This document shows positions 16,988 through 26,532 of a DNA stretch of 64,000 bases, piece after piece. Below the pieces are notes generated by a model that was not told where the DNA came from, made no database searches, and saw only the letters and a program-made list of their open reading frames with translations. How positions within the stretch are numbered: the first letter of the stretch is position 1; every line of letters starts with the position of its first letter. A program made the translations under genes and the position numbers. Origin of the DNA: Belnapia mucosa (GTDB taxonomy: Bacteria; Pseudomonadota; Alphaproteobacteria; Acetobacterales; Acetobacteraceae); contig NZ_JAEUXJ010000006.1 in assembly GCF_016775475.1 (NCBI RefSeq), positions 62,001 to 126,000 of the forward strand, read 5' to 3'.

Positions 16988-17730
16988 ACCCCATCGTCCT
17001 GATTCCCGCCCGGCTCGCCGCGACGCGGCTGCCGGACAAGCCGCTCGCGGATATCCATGGTGTGCCGATGATTGCCCATGTCCTGCGCCGGGCGCAGGAG
17101 GCGGATATCGGCCCGGTCGCGGTGGCGACCGATACACCCGCCATTGCCGAGGCGGTGGAGGCGGCCGGCGGCCGCGCGGTGATGACGCGGGCTGACCACC
17201 CCTCCGGCTCCGACCGGATCCATGAGGCGCTGGGCCTGCTCGACCCGGAGGGGCGGCATGACCTCATCCTCAATGTCCAGGGCGACCTGCCGACCCTCGA
17301 CCCGGCGGCGATCCGCGCCGCGGCGGCGCTGATGGCGGCGGAGGAAGTGGCCCTCGGCACGCTGGTCGCCGAGATCGTGCGGGAGGAGGAGCGGACGGCC
17401 TCCCAGGTGGTGAAGATGGTGGGCTCGCCGCTCGGCGGCGGGCGGCACCGGGCGCTCTATTTCACCCGGGCGACGGCGCCCTGGGGGGAGGGGCCGCTCT
17501 ACCACCATATCGGCCTCTATGCCTGGCGGCGCGCGGCGCTGGCCGCCTTCGTCGCCCTGCCGCCCTCGCCGTTGGAACGGCGGGAGAAGCTGGAGCAGCT
17601 CCGCGCGTTGGAGGCGGGGATGCGGGTCGATGCGCAGGAGGTGGCGGTGGTGCCCCTCGGCGTCGATACGCCAGAGGATCTGGAGCGTGCCCGCGCCATG
17701 CTGGCGCCCCCCAGGCGGGCTTTTCCATGA
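16984..17730 (+). CDS. kdsB: 3-deoxy-manno-octulosonate cytidylyltransferase
   Basis: This 248-residue enzyme activates KDO as CMP-KDO. The N-terminal nucleotide-binding motif [18 protein letters not shown] is canonical. [17 protein letters not shown] and [12 protein letters not shown] follow, then the C-terminal [12 protein letters not shown]. The ATG at 16984 overlaps the kdsA stop, and the gene overlaps kdsD by four bases. The visible order matches biosynthetic logic: synthase, activating enzyme, isomerase. Confidence 0.96.
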   Translation: MNPIVLIPARLAATRLPDKPLADIHGVPMIAHVLRRAQEADIGPVAVATDTPAIAEAVEAAGGRAVMTRADHPSGSDRIHEALGLLDPEGRHDLILNVQGDLPTLDPAAIRAAAALMAAEEVALGTLVAEIVREEERTASQVVKMVGSPLGGGRHRALYFTRATAPWGEGPLYHHIGLYAWRRAALAAFVALPPSPLERREKLEQLRALEAGMRVDAQEVAVVPLGVDTPEDLERARAMLAPPRRAFP

Positions 17731-18722
17731 GCGCGGCAGTGCGGCACGCCCCCGACCCGGCGCTGATCCGCGCCACCATCGCCCGCACCGTGGCGGTGGA
17801 GCGCGAGGGCATGGCGGCATTGGCCGCGGCGCTGGACGGGCCGCTCGGCGCGGCAGTGGCCCAGGCGGTGGAGACCATCCATGCCGCCCGCGGCCGCGTC
17901 GTCGTCAGCGGCATGGGCAAGAGCGGCCATGTCGGGCGGAAGATCGCGGCGACCCTGGCCTCGACCGGCACGCCCGCGCTCTTCCTCCACCCCGCCGAGG
18001 CCAGCCATGGCGATCTCGGCATGCTGACGGCCGAGGATGTGGTCCTCGCGCTTTCCTGGTCGGGCGACACGGCGGAGCTGCGCGACATCATCCATTACTG
18101 CCGCCGCTTCGGGGTGACCCTGATCGGCCTGACCGGCCGGGCCGAGAGCGCCCTCGGCCGCGCCGCCGACATTCCGCTGGTCCTGCCGCCGGTGACCGAG
18201 GCCTGCCCGCATGGCCTCGCGCCCACCAGCTCGACCCTGGTGCAGATGGCGCTCGGCGATGCGCTGGCCATGGCGCTGCTGGAGCGGCGGGGCTTCACCC
18301 CGGCCGAATTCCATCGCTTCCATCCGGGTGGCAAGCTCGGTGCCCAGCTGCTCACGGTGGGGGAGGTGATGGCGAAGGCCCCCGGCCTGCCGCTGGTGCG
18401 CGAGGATGCGACCATGGGCGAGGCCATCATCGCCATGACCGGCCATAGCCTCGGCTGCGTCATCGCGGTGGATGCGGCCGGCGAGGTGGCCGGGATCGTC
18501 ACCGATGGCGACCTGCGGCGGCATATGCATCCCGGCGTCCTGACGGATCCGGTGCGCGCGGTGATGACCCGCAGCCCGCGTCACACCGTGCCGGAGGAGA
18601 TCGCCAGCGCCGCGCTGGCCGAGATGAATGCGCGGCGGATCAATGTCCTGGTGGTGCAGGAGGGGCGGCGGCCGGTGGGGCTGCTGCATGTGCAGCAGCT
18701 GCTCTCGGCCGGGGTGGTCTGA
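17727..18722 (+). CDS. kdsD: Arabinose-5-phosphate isomerase (KpsF/GutQ family)
   Basis: This 331-residue enzyme converts ribulose-5-phosphate to arabinose-5-phosphate, the KDO precursor. A SIS sugar-isomerase domain spans about residues 35-180 ([45 protein letters not shown]) and is followed by two CBS domains ([12 protein letters not shown] and [11 protein letters not shown]). It is coupled to kdsB by an ATGA overlap. Unusually, its last 83 bases overlap the 3' end of the convergent ligase-like gene. Confidence 0.95.
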   Translation: MSAAVRHAPDPALIRATIARTVAVEREGMAALAAALDGPLGAAVAQAVETIHAARGRVVVSGMGKSGHVGRKIAATLASTGTPALFLHPAEASHGDLGMLTAEDVVLALSWSGDTAELRDIIHYCRRFGVTLIGLTGRAESALGRAADIPLVLPPVTEACPHGLAPTSSTLVQMALGDALAMALLERRGFTPAEFHRFHPGGKLGAQLLTVGEVMAKAPGLPLVREDATMGEAIIAMTGHSLGCVIAVDAAGEVAGIVTDGDLRRHMHPGVLTDPVRAVMTRSPRHTVPEEIASAALAEMNARRINVLVVQEGRRPVGLLHVQQLLSAGVV

Positions 18723-19911
18723 CCGGCAGGGCGGCGGCCGCGGCCACTGCCAGCAGCTCCGCCCCCACCCACCATTCCTGCCAGGCGCCGAAGCTCAGCA
18801 TCGCCGTCACTGCGCCTGCCGCCAGCATGGCCAGCGCGACGGCATGGCGGCAGGCCAGCGCCAGCAGCGCCGCCAGCACCGCCGCGATGGCGACGCCAGG
18901 CCAGCCGAGCTCCAGCCGCAATTGCAGCGCGCCGTTATGCGGATGCAGCGGCAGCAGCTCGGCCGTCGCCAGCCAGGGGGCGCTGGCGGGACCGGTGAGG
19001 CCGAAGCGGGCCAGCGCCTCCGGGCTCGGATGGTCGCGATGGCCGGGGATGCTCCGGCTCGCCTCCATCCCCCAGCCGAGGATCGGGCGTTCGGCGATGC
19101 GGTGGATGACAAAATCCCAGATCAGCAGCCGATGCGCTGCCGAGGGCGGGATGCCGGCCGCCGGGACGCCGCGCGCCAGCAGCGGGCCGAGGACGGCCGG
19201 CATGACCACGATCGCCACCGCCAGGACGGCACCGAGCAGGCTGGCGGTGCGCCGCTGCATCAGCGCGCCGCCCAGGCCCGCCAACACCCCGGCGCCGAGG
19301 GCGAGCTTGGCGGATTCCCCCGGCAGCAGCACCAGCACCACCGCGCCAAGCCCCAGCACCAGCGCGCGCAGCCACCAGGCGAGCGGCGCCGCGGCCACCA
19401 GCGGCAGCCAGAGCGCCATGGCGGAGGCAGCCGGCTTCAGCCCGAAGACGAGCTGGGGCGGAATCTCCCGCAGCCCGCGCACTGCGGCGCGGATCGCATT
19501 GCCGCTGGCGGCATCCAGCCCGGCCAGCGCGATGCCAGCCGCAAGCCCGCCGGTCGCCACAAGCAGCAGGCGCTGCCGCTCGGCCTCCTCCGCCTCGGCC
19601 ACCGCACGGGCGGCGGCGGCACCGAGGGCGACGAAGCCGCCCAATTGCAGCGAGGTGCCGAGCGCCCGCCACGGCTCCGGCGCCCAGAGCGCCGTCACCG
19701 CGCCCCAGGCAAAGAGGCCGATTGCCAGCCAGGCCGGTATCCCGCGCGGCCAGGGCCAGGCGCCATGCCGCAGGCGATGCGCCAGAATGCAAAGCGCCAG
19801 CGCCACCACTGCGATGGGCGCCAGCGCCTTCGATTGCAGCACCCCCGCCGCCGGGCCGATCGCAAGGGCGACGGCGATCGGCAGCGAGGGCGACCAGTCC
19901 CGACGGATCAA
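18640..19911 (-). CDS. O-antigen ligase / polymerase-like membrane protein (Wzy_C family)
   Basis: This 423-residue integral membrane protein has 10-12 hydrophobic segments and a periplasmic loop typical of WaaL/Wzy-like enzymes: RLLIWDFVIHRIAERPILGW and LHPHNGALQLRLELGWPG, the latter containing the ligase His-Asn motif. It would attach or polymerise polysaccharide on the outer face of the inner membrane. The start is TTG overlapping the upstream aminotransferase stop (TTGA), so it is probably coupled. The last 28 or so residues, Pro/Ala rich, are encoded in the 83-base overlap with kdsD and are probably non-essential tail. Context with kds and rml genes supports a surface glycan role. Confidence 0.8.
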   Translation of the reverse strand: MIRRDWSPSLPIAVALAIGPAAGVLQSKALAPIAVVALALCILAHRLRHGAWPWPRGIPAWLAIGLFAWGAVTALWAPEPWRALGTSLQLGGFVALGAAAARAVAEAEEAERQRLLLVATGGLAAGIALAGLDAASGNAIRAAVRGLREIPPQLVFGLKPAASAMALWLPLVAAAPLAWWLRALVLGLGAVVLVLLPGESAKLALGAGVLAGLGGALMQRRTASLLGAVLAVAIVVMPAVLGPLLARGVPAAGIPPSAAHRLLIWDFVIHRIAERPILGWGMEASRSIPGHRDHPSPEALARFGLTGPASAPWLATAELLPLHPHNGALQLRLELGWPGVAIAAVLAALLALACRHAVALAMLAAGAVTAMLSFGAWQEWWVGAELLAVAAAAALPVRPPRPRAAAAHAAAPPAAAPPAPPGH

Positions 19912-21302
19912 ACGGCGGCGATGCTCTCGCGCCGCACCTGCACCATGACCTCGTCGAGCGACTTGGCGACACGGTTCAGCATCTCGTCCACCTCCTCCTC
20001 GGTGATGATGAGAGGCGGGGAGAAGCCGATGCTGTCATTGGTCATGGCGCGCAGGATGACGCCGTTCTCCTCGCCGAGCTTGGTGAGGCGCCCGCCGACC
20101 TTCTGGCCCGGGTCGAAATTCGTCTTCGTCGCCTTGTCCGCCACCAGCTCGATCGCGCCGATCAGGCCGGTGCCGCGCACCTCGCCGACGAGCGGATGAT
20201 CGGCGAAGCGGGCGCGGAGCTGCGCCTGCATATGCGCGCCCACCCGCTTCACATGGCCGCCGATGTCCATTTCGTCATAGATCTTCAGCGTCTCGATCGC
20301 GACGGCGGCCGGCACCGGATGGCCGGAATAGGTGAAGCCATGGCCCCAGGTGCCGACCGAGGAGGAGCCCTCGGCGATGCCCTGGAAGACCTGCTCGCTC
20401 ACCATCACCGCCGAGATCGGCAGGTAGGAGGCGCTGAGCGCCTTGGCGCAGACCAGGATGTCCGGCTGGATGCCGAGGGTCTGGCTGCCCCAGTAGCTGC
20501 CGGTGCGCCAGAAGCCGCAGATCACCTCGTCGGCGACGAAGAGCACGTCGTATTTCTTCAGGACCGCCTGGATCTTCGGGAAGTAGCCGGCGGGCGGCAG
20601 GATGACGCCGCCGGCGCCCATGATCGGCTCGGCCCAGAAGGCGGCGACCGTCTCCGGCCCTTCGGCCAGGATCTTCTGCTCCAGCTCCTCGGCGAGGCGG
20701 GTGGCGAAATCCTCCTCCGACTCGCCGGGCTGGGCGTTGTGGTAGTGGTGCGGCGTCGAGATGTGGTGGAAGCCCGAGAGCGGCAGGTCGAACAGCTTGT
20801 GGTTGGCCGGCAGGCCCGTCAGCGAAGCGGCGGCGAGGGTGATGCCGTGATAGCCCTTCAGCCGGGCGATGATCTTCTTCTTCTCCGGCCGCCCGATGGC
20901 GTTGTTCATGTACCAGATCATCTTGATCGCGCTGTCATTCGCCTCCGACCCGGAATTGGCGAAGAACACCTTGCTCATCGGCGAAGGGGCGCGCTCGATC
21001 AGCATCTCGCTGAGGTCGATGAGCGGCTCATGCGATTTGGCGGTGAAGGCGTGGTAGAAGGGCAGCTTCCGCATCTGGTCGGCGGCGGCCTGCACCAGGC
21101 GCTCATTGTCGAAGCCGAGGCTCGCGCACCAGAGGCCGGCGACGCTCTCGATATATTCCTTCCCCTGTTCGTCGAAGACGCGGACGCCCTTGCCGCGGCT
21201 GATCACCAGCGGGCCGTTCTGCAGATGCGCCTTGTGGTCGGTATAGGGGTGCAGCGCATAGGCGATGTCGCGAGCGGCATTGGAATTGCGGGGCGGGGTC
21301 AT
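19908..21302 (-). CDS. Class III PLP-dependent aminotransferase (omega-amino acid:pyruvate type)
   Basis: This 464-residue fold-type I enzyme moves an omega-amino group to pyruvate or a related keto acid. PLP phosphate binding is at NSGSEAN (residues 116-122), the ring-binding Asp is D258 in VADEV, and the Schiff-base Lys is K287 in LVCAKALSAS. The long N-terminus (LHPYTDHKAHLQNGP) matches the subgroup of putrescine, beta-alanine and taurine aminotransferases. AGGAAGG precedes the ATG. Its stop overlaps the TTG of the membrane ligase gene. The amine substrate is not decidable from sequence. Confidence 0.9.
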   Translation of the reverse strand: MTPPRNSNAARDIAYALHPYTDHKAHLQNGPLVISRGKGVRVFDEQGKEYIESVAGLWCASLGFDNERLVQAAADQMRKLPFYHAFTAKSHEPLIDLSEMLIERAPSPMSKVFFANSGSEANDSAIKMIWYMNNAIGRPEKKKIIARLKGYHGITLAAASLTGLPANHKLFDLPLSGFHHISTPHHYHNAQPGESEEDFATRLAEELEQKILAEGPETVAAFWAEPIMGAGGVILPPAGYFPKIQAVLKKYDVLFVADEVICGFWRTGSYWGSQTLGIQPDILVCAKALSASYLPISAVMVSEQVFQGIAEGSSSVGTWGHGFTYSGHPVPAAVAIETLKIYDEMDIGGHVKRVGAHMQAQLRARFADHPLVGEVRGTGLIGAIELVADKATKTNFDPGQKVGGRLTKLGEENGVILRAMTNDSIGFSPPLIITEEEVDEMLNRVAKSLDEVMVQVRRESIAAV

Positions 21303-21404
21303 GGCGGTGGCCTTCCTGACGGATGTGCGAGTGTAGCCAGGGTTTGACCGCCAACCCAAGAGCCCCCGGTGGACAGGCATCGCCCGGGGCGCGAAACAAG
21401 GGTC

Positions 21405-23714
21405 ATGACCGAGATCAAGCCGCATGCCTCGCATTGGGGTTACTTCGATGCCGTGGTCGAGGGTGGCCGCGTCACCGGCGTGCGCCCCTTCGGCCCGGAC
21501 CCTTTCCCCGGCAGCCTGATCGAGGCGGTGCCGGATGTCGTCCATGCCCCCTGTCGCATCGACCGGCCCTATATCCGGAAGGGCTGGCTGGAAGGCCGGC
21601 GGCGCGGCCACCTGCGCGGCGGCGACCCCTTCGTCCCGGTCTCCTGGGACGCGGTGACGCGCATCCTCGCCGAGGAGACGGCGCGGGTCCGGGCGGAGCA
21701 TGGCGCGACCTCGATCTTCGGCGGCTCCTATGGCTGGTCCTCGGCGGGGCGCTACCACCATGCGAAGACGCAGCTGCAGCGTTTCCTCGGCCTCGGCGGC
21801 GGCTTCACCTCCTCGGTCCATGCCTATTCCTATGCCGCGGCCCAGGCGCTGCTGCCGCATATCCTTGGCACGAATGAGGTGCTGCTGGGCCGCACCACGG
21901 ATTGGGCGGCGATCGCACGGCATGCGCGGCTGATGCTCTGCTTCGGGGGGCTGGCCGCGAAGAACGGCATGGTCGCCTCGGGCGGGCAGGGGCGGCATGA
22001 GTACATCCCGCTGATGCGGCAGGCCGCCGAGGCCGGGGTGCGCTTCGTCAATATCTCCCCCTTCCGCGGCGATACCGAAGCCGAATTGGCCGCCGAATGG
22101 ATTCCGATCCGGCCGGGGACGGATACCGCGCTGCTGCTGGCGATGGCGCATGCGCTGGTCGAGGCGGGGCAGGAGGATCGCGGCTTCCTCGCTACCCATT
22201 GCACGGGTTGGGACAGGCTGCGGGCCACTATCCTCGGCGAGGCGGATGGTCAGGCGAAGACGCCCGATTGGGCCGCGCCCATCACCGGCATCCCGGCGGA
22301 GACGATCCGCCGGCTGGCGCGCGACTGTGCGGCGCAGCCCACCATGCTGACCGCCGCCTGGTCGCTGCAACGTGCCGATTACGGCGAGCAGCCCTATTGG
22401 ATGCTGGTGGCGCTGGCCGCCATGCTGGGGGCCATCGGCAAGCCCGGCCAGGGCGTCGCCTTCGGCTATGGCAGCATCGGCGGCATGGGCGTGCCGCGGC
22501 GGGAGCTGCCGGCGGTCTCCTCGCCCGGCATCCGCAACCCGGCTGGCCTCGCCATCCCCGTGGCGCGGGTGACGGAGCTGCTGGAACGGCCCGGCGAGGT
22601 GCTCCAGTTCAACGGCCAGGACATCACCCTGCCCGACATCCGCATGATCTGGTGGGCCGGCGGCAATCCCTTCCATCACCACCAGGACCTGCCGCGGCTG
22701 CAGCGCGCCTGGGCGCGGGCCGAGACCATCGTGGTGCAGGAACCGTGGTGGACCGCGCTCGCCCGCCAGGCCGATATCGTCCTGCCCGCGACCACGACGC
22801 TGGAGCGGAACGACATCGCCAGCAGCAGCCGCGACCGCTTCGTCCGCGCCATGCACCAGGCGATCCCGCCCCAGGGCCAGGCGCGCAACGACGCCGACAT
22901 GCTCGCCGATATCGCCGATGCCCTCGGCTACCGCGACCGCTTCACCGAACAGCGGGATGAGGGCGCCTGGCTGCGCCACCTCTACGGCCAGTGGCGGATC
23001 GCCTGCGGCCGGCTCGGCTTCGAGGCACCCGATTTCGACCGCTTCTGGGCCGAAGGCCATGTCGAGGCGCCGCCCATCGCGCCGGGCGAGGAATACACGC
23101 AATTCGCCGAATTCCGTGCCGATCCCGAGGGCGAGCCGCTGAACACGCCCTCCGGCAAGGTCGAGCTGTTCAGCAAGACCATCGCCAGCTTCGGCTATGA
23201 CGATTGCCCCGGCCATCCCGTCTGGCGGGAGCCGCGGGAATGGCTCGGGGCGCCGGCCGCGGCGCGCTTCCCGCTGCACCTCCTCTCCTTCCAGCCGGCG
23301 ACCCGGCTGCACGGCCAGCTCGATCCCGGCCGCGTCGCCGCGGCGGGCAAGATCCAGGGGCGGGAGCCGATCCATCTGAGCCCGGAAGATGCCGCCGCCC
23401 GCGGCTTGCGGGAGGGCGATATCGTCCGTGTCTTCAACGACCGCGGCGCCTGCCTCGGCGGCGTCCGGATCAAGGAGGGGATGCTGCCCGGTGTCGCCGC
23501 CATGGCGACCGGGGCCTGGTACGATCCGCTGGTGCCGGGCGACCCGGATGCACTCTGCGTCCATGGCAACCCGAATGTGCTGACGGCGGATATCGGCACC
23601 TCCCGGCTCGGCCAGGGCCCTTCGGCGCAATCCTGCCTGGTCCAGGTCGAGCGATGGGAAGGGAAGCTGCCGCCGGTGACCGTCCACCAGCCGCCGCCTG
23701 TGGTGCCGGCATGA
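21405..23714 (+). CDS. Molybdopterin-dependent S- or N-oxide reductase (BisC-type)
   Basis: This 769-residue protein of the DMSO reductase family resembles biotin sulfoxide reductase. It lacks the N-terminal Fe-S cysteines and any Tat signal, so it should be cytoplasmic. The Mo-ligand Ser lies in GGSYGWSSAGRYHHAKTQ, as in BisC/TorA. WWAGGNPFHHHQD and DIVLPATTTLERND are further cofactor-binding segments, and a molybdopterin dinucleotide-binding domain ends the protein (from about residue 630). The ATG at 21405 was chosen because TEIKPHASHWG is the family start. It overlaps the following PhoX-like gene by ATGA. Likely roles are rescue of oxidised biotin or methionine, or respiration-linked oxide reduction; which is uncertain. 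Confidence 0.88.
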   Translation: MTEIKPHASHWGYFDAVVEGGRVTGVRPFGPDPFPGSLIEAVPDVVHAPCRIDRPYIRKGWLEGRRRGHLRGGDPFVPVSWDAVTRILAEETARVRAEHGATSIFGGSYGWSSAGRYHHAKTQLQRFLGLGGGFTSSVHAYSYAAAQALLPHILGTNEVLLGRTTDWAAIARHARLMLCFGGLAAKNGMVASGGQGRHEYIPLMRQAAEAGVRFVNISPFRGDTEAELAAEWIPIRPGTDTALLLAMAHALVEAGQEDRGFLATHCTGWDRLRATILGEADGQAKTPDWAAPITGIPAETIRRLARDCAAQPTMLTAAWSLQRADYGEQPYWMLVALAAMLGAIGKPGQGVAFGYGSIGGMGVPRRELPAVSSPGIRNPAGLAIPVARVTELLERPGEVLQFNGQDITLPDIRMIWWAGGNPFHHHQDLPRLQRAWARAETIVVQEPWWTALARQADIVLPATTTLERNDIASSSRDRFVRAMHQAIPPQGQARNDADMLADIADALGYRDRFTEQRDEGAWLRHLYGQWRIACGRLGFEAPDFDRFWAEGHVEAPPIAPGEEYTQFAEFRADPEGEPLNTPSGKVELFSKTIASFGYDDCPGHPVWREPREWLGAPAAARFPLHLLSFQPATRLHGQLDPGRVAAAGKIQGREPIHLSPEDAAARGLREGDIVRVFNDRGACLGGVRIKEGMLPGVAAMATGAWYDPLVPGDPDALCVHGNPNVLTADIGTSRLGQGPSAQSCLVQVERWEGKLPPVTVHQPPPVVPA

Positions 23715-25243
23715 TCGGGCGCCGCAGCCTTCTCGCCGCCGGCGCCGCGGCCATGGCCGCGCCGGCCCTGGCCCAGCCGCGGCCAAACGAGCTCGCGCCG
23801 CTCGCCCTGCCGGTGAAGCAGGACGATACGGTGGCCCGTGGCTACCGTCGCGACGTGATGATGCGCTGGGGCGACCGCGTCACCTTCGATGCGCCGCGCT
23901 GGATGCCGCGCACGCCCGATCCGGATGCCGCCGGGGCGCAATTCGGCTGGGATGCGCGCGTCGTCGGGATCGCCGTGCCGCAGCAGCCGGCCGCCGATGG
24001 CATCGCCCGTGCGGTGCTGGCGGTGACGCATCCCACCGTTGATCCCGCCATGGCCTTCCCCGGCGGGCAGGACCTGCCGGCGGCGGCGGCGGCGATGCAG
24101 GGCGCCTCGCTGCTGAACCTGGAAAAGCAGGGCGGCCGCTGGGTGGTGGTGGATGGCGGCTATCAGAGCCGGCGGCTCGGCGGTTCCACCCTCTGCCGCC
24201 TCTCGGGCGGCGCCGGGGTGCGCGGGCTGCTCGGCCTTTCGGGCGGCTGCGTCACGCCCTGGGGCACGCTGCTGCTGGCCGAGGGCGATCCGGCTCCATG
24301 GCAGGCACGGCTGGGCGGGCTCGATCCGGCCTTTGCCGATGGGGGTGGCTTCGGCTTCGTCGCCGAGCTCAACCCCTTCGACCCGCAATCCGTCCCGGCG
24401 AAACGCCGCGCGCTCGGCCGCCTGGCCCATGGCGATGTGGCGGCGACGCTGAGCCGGGACGGGCGGGCCGTGGTCTATATGACCGACCGGCGGATCGGCG
24501 GCTTCGTCTTCCGCTTCGTCTCGGCCGGACCGGCCGCGGGCGAGGATGCGTTGGAGACGGGGCGGCTCTTCGTCGCCCGGTTGGAGGGCGACCGGCTCAG
24601 CTGGCTGCCGCTGCCGGAGGGGGCGCCGCCGCTCTCCGGCGCCCAGGCCGCGGGCGGCAGCCCCTTCGACACGCCCTCCGGCCTCGGGCTGGATCCGATG
24701 GGGCCGCGGCTGCTGCTGGCCTGCCATGGCAGCCCGGCACGGCCCTCGGGCCATGTCCTCGAATTCTCCGCCGATGGGGGCGATGACGGGGCCGAGGGCG
24801 CCTCGGCCCGGCTGCTCTTCGCCGCTGGCGACCCGCGCGGGCCGCAGGCGCGCTATGGTGGCCTCGGCCTGCCGCCGGGCAGTGCCTGGCCGGAGAATCC
24901 GCACACCGTCGCAGTGGATGCGCTAGGCCGGGCCTGGATCGGCACCGATCGGGGCGGGCGCATCGGGCCGCAGGCCGAGGGTCTCTATTGCTGCGACCTC
25001 GCCGGGCCGGCGCGTGGCGTGCCGGTGCCGATCTATGGCGCGCCGCGCGGGGCCTCGGTCGGTGGTGCGGCGCTGACGCCGGATGGGGAGACGCTCTTCA
25101 CCGGCATCCGCCACCCCGGCGCCGAGCCGGGGGCGAGCTTCGAGCGGCCCGGCACGCGCTGGCCGGAATTCCAGCCCGGCGTGCCGCCGCGCAGCGTGCT
25201 GGCGGCGTTGGTGCGGGTCGGTGGCGGGCCCGTGGGCGGCTAA
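23711..25243 (+). CDS. Exported PhoX-like protein (DUF839 family)
   Basis: This 510-residue protein has an N-terminal IGRRSLLAAGAAAMAAPALA signal that is Tat-like (paired Arg before a hydrophobic stretch). The body is a beta-propeller-type PhoX/DUF839 domain, with GGVTP-like GGCVTPWGTLLLAEG, AELNPFDP, RDGRAVVYMTDRR and FDTPSGLGLDPMGPRLLLAC. Family members include metal-dependent alkaline phosphatases, but this subgroup is poorly characterised, so phosphatase activity is not claimed. It is coupled to the molybdoenzyme gene by a four-base overlap, although one product is cytoplasmic and the other exported. The 3' end overlaps a convergent small gene by four bases. Confidence 0.8.
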   Translation: MIGRRSLLAAGAAAMAAPALAQPRPNELAPLALPVKQDDTVARGYRRDVMMRWGDRVTFDAPRWMPRTPDPDAAGAQFGWDARVVGIAVPQQPAADGIARAVLAVTHPTVDPAMAFPGGQDLPAAAAAMQGASLLNLEKQGGRWVVVDGGYQSRRLGGSTLCRLSGGAGVRGLLGLSGGCVTPWGTLLLAEGDPAPWQARLGGLDPAFADGGGFGFVAELNPFDPQSVPAKRRALGRLAHGDVAATLSRDGRAVVYMTDRRIGGFVFRFVSAGPAAGEDALETGRLFVARLEGDRLSWLPLPEGAPPLSGAQAAGGSPFDTPSGLGLDPMGPRLLLACHGSPARPSGHVLEFSADGGDDGAEGASARLLFAAGDPRGPQARYGGLGLPPGSAWPENPHTVAVDALGRAWIGTDRGGRIGPQAEGLYCCDLAGPARGVPVPIYGAPRGASVGGAALTPDGETLFTGIRHPGAEPGASFERPGTRWPEFQPGVPPRSVLAALVRVGGGPVGG

Positions 25244-25596
25244 AGCCGGGAGAGGAGACCGATCGCGCGGTTGATGGCGGTGGTGGCCTCCGCCGTCTCG
25301 GCCCGCGCCATCTGCTCGCGCGCCGCCGTCACCGCTTCCAGCGCCCGGGCGAGCGTCGGATGCGGCCCGACGGCGATGCCGTCATGGCAGCGCAACTCCA
25401 GCTCGGCATTCTCGAGATCGACCCGGGCGGCCTCGAGGCTCTGCTGCTCCAGCGCCTCGCCCGCCGCGCGCAGCGCGTCGATCACCGGCGTCATCTCCAG
25501 CCCGGCGGCGGTCGGTTCGTCGAGCGACTGGGAGGTCAGGCGCTCGACGCGGATCACGGGGGACATATCGCCTGGAGGTCCTTCTGCGGGGGCCAT
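25240..25596 (-). CDS. Small helical protein of unknown function
   Basis: This 118-residue protein has no recognised domain. After a flexible N-terminus, about 80 residues are strongly helical with Ala, Glu and Arg (EQQSLEAARVDLENAELELR; TLARALEAVTAAREQMARAE), suggesting a helical hairpin or bundle. GAGGG lies about eight bases before the ATG at 25596; an ATG at 25566 is the alternative start. There is no signal peptide. It lies between the exported PhoX-like gene (convergent, four-base overlap) and tonB, on the tonB strand, but 120 bases downstream of tonB, so it could be the last gene of the iron operon. Confidence 0.55.
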   Translation of the reverse strand: MAPAEGPPGDMSPVIRVERLTSQSLDEPTAAGLEMTPVIDALRAAGEALEQQSLEAARVDLENAELELRCHDGIAVGPHPTLARALEAVTAAREQMARAETAEATTAINRAIGLLSRL

Positions 25597-25716
25597 CGTC
25601 CGACCCTCAGCGCAGAAGAATGCAACGGGACGCCTTGGCGTTGCGAGGCGCGGCGATGACATCGGCGCCACCGCCCGGCACCGCCGGATGACGCCATGGC
25701 AATCCCGGCATCCGGC

Positions 25717-26532
25717 TCACCGTAAGGTGAAGCGGACCGGGACCGTCAGCTCCACCGGATCCCCCGCCAGGTCGGCCGGCGGTGCCGGCAGCGGGGAGGC
25801 CTGCTGGATCATCGTCTGCACCGCCTGGTCGAGAGCGGCGTCGCCGGCGCTGCGCTCGATCCGGTAGCCGACGACCGTGCCGTCGCGCCGCATGCGGAAG
25901 CGCAGCAGCGCGACGCCCTGGGCGCGGCGCCAGCGAGCCTCCTCCGGGTAGCGGCGATGCCGCTCCAGCGCCTGCATGAGCAGCGAGGCATAGTTCGGCG
26001 AGGGCGCGGCGGAGACCGGGGCCGGCGTCGGGGCGGGCGAGGGCGCGGCCGGGCTCGGCGCGGCGGGTGAAGCTTCGGCCATGCTGGGAACCACCGGCCG
26101 CGGCGGCTGCGGCCGGCGCGGCGGCGCGACCGGGCGGGGCACCGGCTGCGGCGGAGGCGGGGGCGGCGGCAGCGGCAGTTCCGCGACCTCCTCCACGGGG
26201 GGGGGCGGTTCCGGCGGCGGAGGCTCGGGCGGCGCCATCGCCTGGGGCGGCTCCGGGACGGGCTCCGGGGGTGCCTCGGCGAGCGGCGGCGGGGGCGGCT
26301 CGGGCGGCGGGGCTGGCTCGGGCGGCGCCTCGGCCAGCACCGGCGCCGGCGGCTCGGCGACGGGTTCCGGCGTCGGCTCGGCAGGTGCGGCGGGGGCCGG
26401 CATTTCCAGCAGCATCACCGGCAGCACCGCCTCCGCCTCGCGCGGCAGCCCATGCAGCAGCGCCCCCGCGGCCGCGGCATGCAGGCCGGCGGAGGCGACC
26501 CAGGCGAGGCGCCGGGCGCCTTGGAGCTTCAT
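25717..26532 (-). CDS. tonB: TonB energy-transducing protein
   Basis: This 271-residue TonB has a short cytoplasmic start and one membrane anchor (VASAGLHAAAAGALL). A very long Pro/Glu-rich periplasmic spacer (about residues 45-150, many PPEPPPP repeats) follows, then a C-terminal TonB domain (from about 185: RHRRYPEEARWRRAQGVALL). TonB passes proton-motive energy from ExbBD to outer membrane receptors. It overlaps exbD by four bases and is the last clear gene of the receptor operon, so the system appears self-contained. Confidence 0.93.
   Translation of the reverse strand: MKLQGARRLAWVASAGLHAAAAGALLHGLPREAEAVLPVMLLEMPAPAAPAEPTPEPVAEPPAPVLAEAPPEPAPPPEPPPPPLAEAPPEPVPEPPQAMAPPEPPPPEPPPPVEEVAELPLPPPPPPPQPVPRPVAPPRRPQPPRPVVPSMAEASPAAPSPAAPSPAPTPAPVSAAPSPNYASLLMQALERHRRYPEEARWRRAQGVALLRFRMRRDGTVVGYRIERSAGDAALDQAVQTMIQQASPLPAPPADLAGDPVELTVPVRFTLR

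Noticed and set aside
21303..23786. Extension of the aminotransferase frame far upstream on the minus strand
   Set aside because: The open frame continues through the molybdoenzyme gene by chance. The Shine-Dalgarno and family start place the real ATG at 21302.
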